Part shown: piece by piece, positions 62,407-64,000 of the stretch
How the letters are laid out: every line of letters starts with the position of its first letter
Numbering within the stretch: the stretch's first letter is position 1
From: Flavobacteriaceae bacterium
GTDB taxonomy: Bacteria; Bacteroidota; Bacteroidia; Flavobacteriales; Flavobacteriaceae
Length of the DNA: 64,000 bases
Assembly (NCBI GenBank): GCA_947453885.1
Contig: CANGIF010000006.1
Coordinates: 40,172-104,171, forward strand
Reading direction: 5' to 3'
Program-made: the position numbers and the translations under genes
The notes under the pieces: generated by a model
Told to the model about the DNA's origin: nothing
What the model saw: the letters and a program-made list of their open reading frames with translations, nothing else
Database searches by the model: none

Positions 62407-63360
62407 CTAATTGTCAATTTCTATTTCATAACTACCTTCGTTAGTCGGGTCGGTGTTTAGAACAATTAGATTGGTAGCCCCCGAGTTGAGTTCGCTACCC
62501 GATTTGGTAATGGTTGCGCCACCGCCAATTTCTATTTTTATACCCTCAATGTCGTTTGTAGAAGACAAACAGAATATCAAAGGCACAATGCCCGTGTTCT
62601 TGAAAGCAAAAACATTTTCGGGCAAAAACGGCACGTTGCCCGCATTTTTGGTGCTGTTAGCCGCTACAGTGCCTGTAAAAATTAGATTGTTTGTAGCCGG
62701 CGAGGAAAGATAAACATACTGATTTTGTTTGGCAAAATCGGTTTTAAAAACCATTTGCGCCGCTTGATTCACTTGTGTTACAAAAGAGTAGCACGTGTTC
62801 AAAATAATAATGCGGTCTTCGGTCAATTTTGGACGTTGTTTCTTAAACACTTCTTGGGCACTATTGGCAGTCAAAAGTTCGGTTCTAATGGTTTGAATTT
62901 CAGCAATAGCCGCTGCGTTACACCCATTGGCTAACAACTGCGTTTGGTATTTTACACAGGCTTTGCTCATTTCGTCCAGAAACTGCACCATTTGTGGCGC
63001 ATTTCTGCGTGCTTTATCGTAATCGTTAATACCAAATTCGCCTTGCGTGCCGGGACTGTTGGGAAACGTTTTTTGAGCAAAATATTTCACATCGGCATAT
63101 TTGGATTTGGCTTTTTCCATAGCCGCCATGGTGAGTTCCGTTTTTTGCACCTGTTGGTCTATTACCGCCGTGTCGGCAACCACGGTTTCGGCAGCCACCA
63201 CAGCCGCAAGAAACTGAGTAGCGAAGGCAGCCGTAATGGTGCTGTCAAAGTTGGTAAATTTAATTAAATCGCTCACTAATAGCGCTTGAATAGTTCGAGC
63301 CGTTTCCGTCATATAAACGTCCGAGCCCTTGTAATTTCTGATGATTTCTTCAGGATTCAT
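62407..63360 (-). CDS. Orphan alanine-rich protein of unknown function, GC-richer than the window
   Basis: 317 residues, no signal peptide or transmembrane helix. N-terminal helical half is rich in Ala (AFATQFLAAVVAAETVVADT; KAKSKYADVKYFAQKTFPNS; three cysteines around 134-200). The C-terminal 100 residues look like a beta-sandwich (TNNLIFTGTVAANSTKNAGN; NVFAFKNTGIVPLIFCLSS; ends EGSYEIEIDN). The third codon positions are clearly richer in G/C than in flanking genes, and the gene is bounded by a terminator on one side and repeat DNA on the other. I do not recognise a family. A structural protein or a recently acquired gene is possible. Confidence 0.75.
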   Translation of the reverse strand: MNPEEIIRNYKGSDVYMTETARTIQALLVSDLIKFTNFDSTITAAFATQFLAAVVAAETVVADTAVIDQQVQKTELTMAAMEKAKSKYADVKYFAQKTFPNSPGTQGEFGINDYDKARRNAPQMVQFLDEMSKACVKYQTQLLANGCNAAAIAEIQTIRTELLTANSAQEVFKKQRPKLTEDRIIILNTCYSFVTQVNQAAQMVFKTDFAKQNQYVYLSSPATNNLIFTGTVAANSTKNAGNVPFLPENVFAFKNTGIVPLIFCLSSTNDIEGIKIEIGGGATITKSGSELNSGATNLIVLNTDPTNEGSYEIEIDN

Positions 63361-63465
63361 GTTGTTTTATTTAGAATTAGGTTATAAAAATAAAAAAAAT
63401 AATTATACAATTTATTTTTTTAATAAAAATTCAAAATAACACCAATTGTCCATTTCAATTTGCAT

Positions 63466-63570
63466 CTTGTCGCTTACGGTTTACTTCTTGCTGTCAGGTT
63501 TTTGGTTCTTGCTGTCAGGTATTTGCCTCTTGCTGTCAGGTTTTTACCTCTTGTCGTTACGTCTTTATAA
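63466..63570 (-). repeat. 21-bp minisatellite, left array (5 units)
   Basis: Five consecutive 21-bp units starting at 63466, 63487, 63508, 63529 and 63550. Each starts CTTG; units 2-4 share CTTGCTGTCAGG followed by a T-rich half, while units 1 and 5 read CTTGTCG. Reverse-complemented, they match the units of the right array. Confidence 0.9.
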
Positions 63571-63582
63571 CGATGCGCTAGC

Positions 63583-63687
63583 GACAAGAACCAAAGACGC
63601 AACGACAAGAAGTAAAGACGCAACGACATTAATCAAAGTAGTAGCGACAAGAGGTAAAGAAGTGACGACAAATACTAAAGAAGTAGC
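63583..63687 (+). repeat. 21-bp minisatellite, right array (5 units)
   Basis: Units starting at 63583, 63604, 63625, 63646 and 63667, each beginning GACA; the first two share AAAGACGCAAC. A decayed sixth unit follows to about 63708. The array is the inverted counterpart of the left one, with a 12-bp junction CGATGCGCTAGC (63571-63582) between. Confidence 0.9.
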
Positions 63688-63822
63688 GCAAAGAGCTAAA
63701 ACGGGGATGCAATGGTATATACTAGAATAGTATAGCCAATATATACAAGAAAAGAAGACTACAAACAAAAGCCCTTTTGGTGATTTGTAATAAAAAAATA
63801 ATATATTTGAAAAATAAATAAT

Positions 63823-63882
63823 GCGAAACAAACCTTCGCCAATCTACCCAATTACAGGTGTATACACGAAGGTTTGTTTCGC
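63823..63882. repeat. Perfect 16-bp inverted repeat
   Basis: GCGAAACAAACCTTCG (63823-63838) and CGAAGGTTTGTTTCGC (63867-63882) with 28 bases between; the spacer ends in the palindrome GTGTATACAC (63858-63867). No T tract follows on either side, so it is not a standard terminator. Confidence 0.9.
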
Positions 63883-64000
63883 CTATAAACGAGTTATCTA
63901 CAACTTTTCATTCCACCCTCCCATTTGCACTTAAAGTGCCGTATTCATTGACATTGTGAAATTAGTAAAAGCAGAATAAAGCACAAAAAAGCAACGAAAT

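Larger units (their letters stand above)
63361..64000. other. Non-coding end region with repeats and inverted repeats
   Basis: Contains two opposed 21-bp repeat arrays (63466-63687), a perfect 16-bp inverted repeat (63823-63882) and a 13-bp palindrome GCACTTAAAGTGC (63927-63939). Two open frames through the arrays start with TTG and exist only because 21 is a multiple of three; I do not call them genes. Confidence 0.6.

Noticed and set aside
62725..63267. Plus-strand ORFs opposite the GC-rich orphan gene (69 and 107 residues)
   Set aside because: The minus-strand 317-residue frame is longer, has an ATG and is bounded by a terminator; the opposite frames have Phe/His-rich shadow composition.
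63466..63708. CRISPR array
   Set aside because: Units are directly adjacent with no spacers, switch orientation in the middle, and no cas genes are in the window.
63446..63730. 94-residue plus-strand ORF with heptad repeats across the 21-bp arrays
   Set aside because: It starts with TTG, has no ribosome site, and stays open only because the repeat unit is 21 bp. The protein is two unrelated low-complexity halves that mirror the inverted arrays.
63565..63831. 88-residue minus-strand ORF overlapping the right array
   Set aside because: TTG start inside the 16-bp inverted repeat; open for the same reason as the plus-strand frame.
63823..63882. Integron attC site
   Set aside because: The arms do not end in the RYYYAAC/GTTRRRY core pairs, and no integrase is present.
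1..64000. tRNA, rRNA or other standard RNA genes
   Set aside because: All intergenic regions were read and no cloverleaf ends with CCA or rRNA-like sequence were seen; short or unusual RNAs may still have been missed by eye.

Overview
The window looks like a chromosomal segment of a Flavobacterium-like member of the Bacteroidota. DNA is AT-rich, most transcription units carry the Bacteroidota -7 box TANNTTTG close to the start codon, and secreted proteins end in a type IX secretion (T9SS) sorting domain. The cbb3 oxidase has a fused CcoN-CcoO subunit. MenB (menaquinone), a methylmalonyl-CoA mutase pair and paired DUF1800/DUF1501 proteins fit the same group. I see no rRNA, tRNA, CRISPR array, prophage or complete insertion sequence.

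Layout: 1-3.5 kb, a clipped exported protein, proline dehydrogenase and an amino acid permease. 3.6-5.1 kb, a peroxiredoxin/thioredoxin/small-protein cassette. 5.1-8.3 kb, a T9SS-exported binding-module protein and alanine dehydrogenase. 8.3-15.5 kb, ABC exporter, prmA, clpS, then clpB and menB. 15.5-24.8 kb, an exported papain-like peptidase, a membrane PH-like protein, DinB, PEP carboxylase, Lrp regulator, M14 carboxypeptidase facing an XRE regulator across a repeat-rich gap, acyltransferase, SpeE-like protein and MarC. 24.8-28.7 kb, two guanidine-modifying-superfamily hydrolases and citrate synthase, with a candidate small RNA between. 28.8-35.1 kb, an HMA protein, a split YeeE/YedE transporter, DUF1501/DUF1800, a large outer-membrane barrel and a DUF2892-like protein. 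35.2-42.3 kb, acyltransferase, NUDIX, DUF4268, uridine kinase, FtsB-like protein and methylmalonyl-CoA mutase with a tiny membrane gene between its subunits. 42.6-50.5 kb, HTH protein, lipA, gap, purine nucleoside phosphorylase, rho, DUF4293, HMG-CoA lyase, pyrD. 50.9-57.2 kb, a cbb3 operon (ccoS-ccoNO-ccoQ-ccoP-ccoG-ccoH-TauE/SafE) behind an FNR-like site. 57.2-62.2 kb, uvrB, a large uncharacterised protein, an MBL-fold hydrolase and a small anchored protein. 62.3-64 kb, an accessory-looking end: a GC-richer orphan gene, two opposed arrays of 21-bp repeats and a perfect 16-bp inverted repeat.

Most genes are housekeeping: amino acid catabolism (proline, alanine, citrulline/arginine-like compounds, HMG-CoA lyase) feeding the TCA cycle (citrate synthase, PEP carboxylase, methylmalonyl-CoA mutase), and microaerobic respiration through cbb3. 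The least explained parts are the 62.4-64 kb end, the repeat-rich regulator gap at 22.0-22.3 kb, the promoter-terminator pair at 27.0-27.3 kb, and the repeat pair behind the mutase operon. I found no clear new defence or mobile system.
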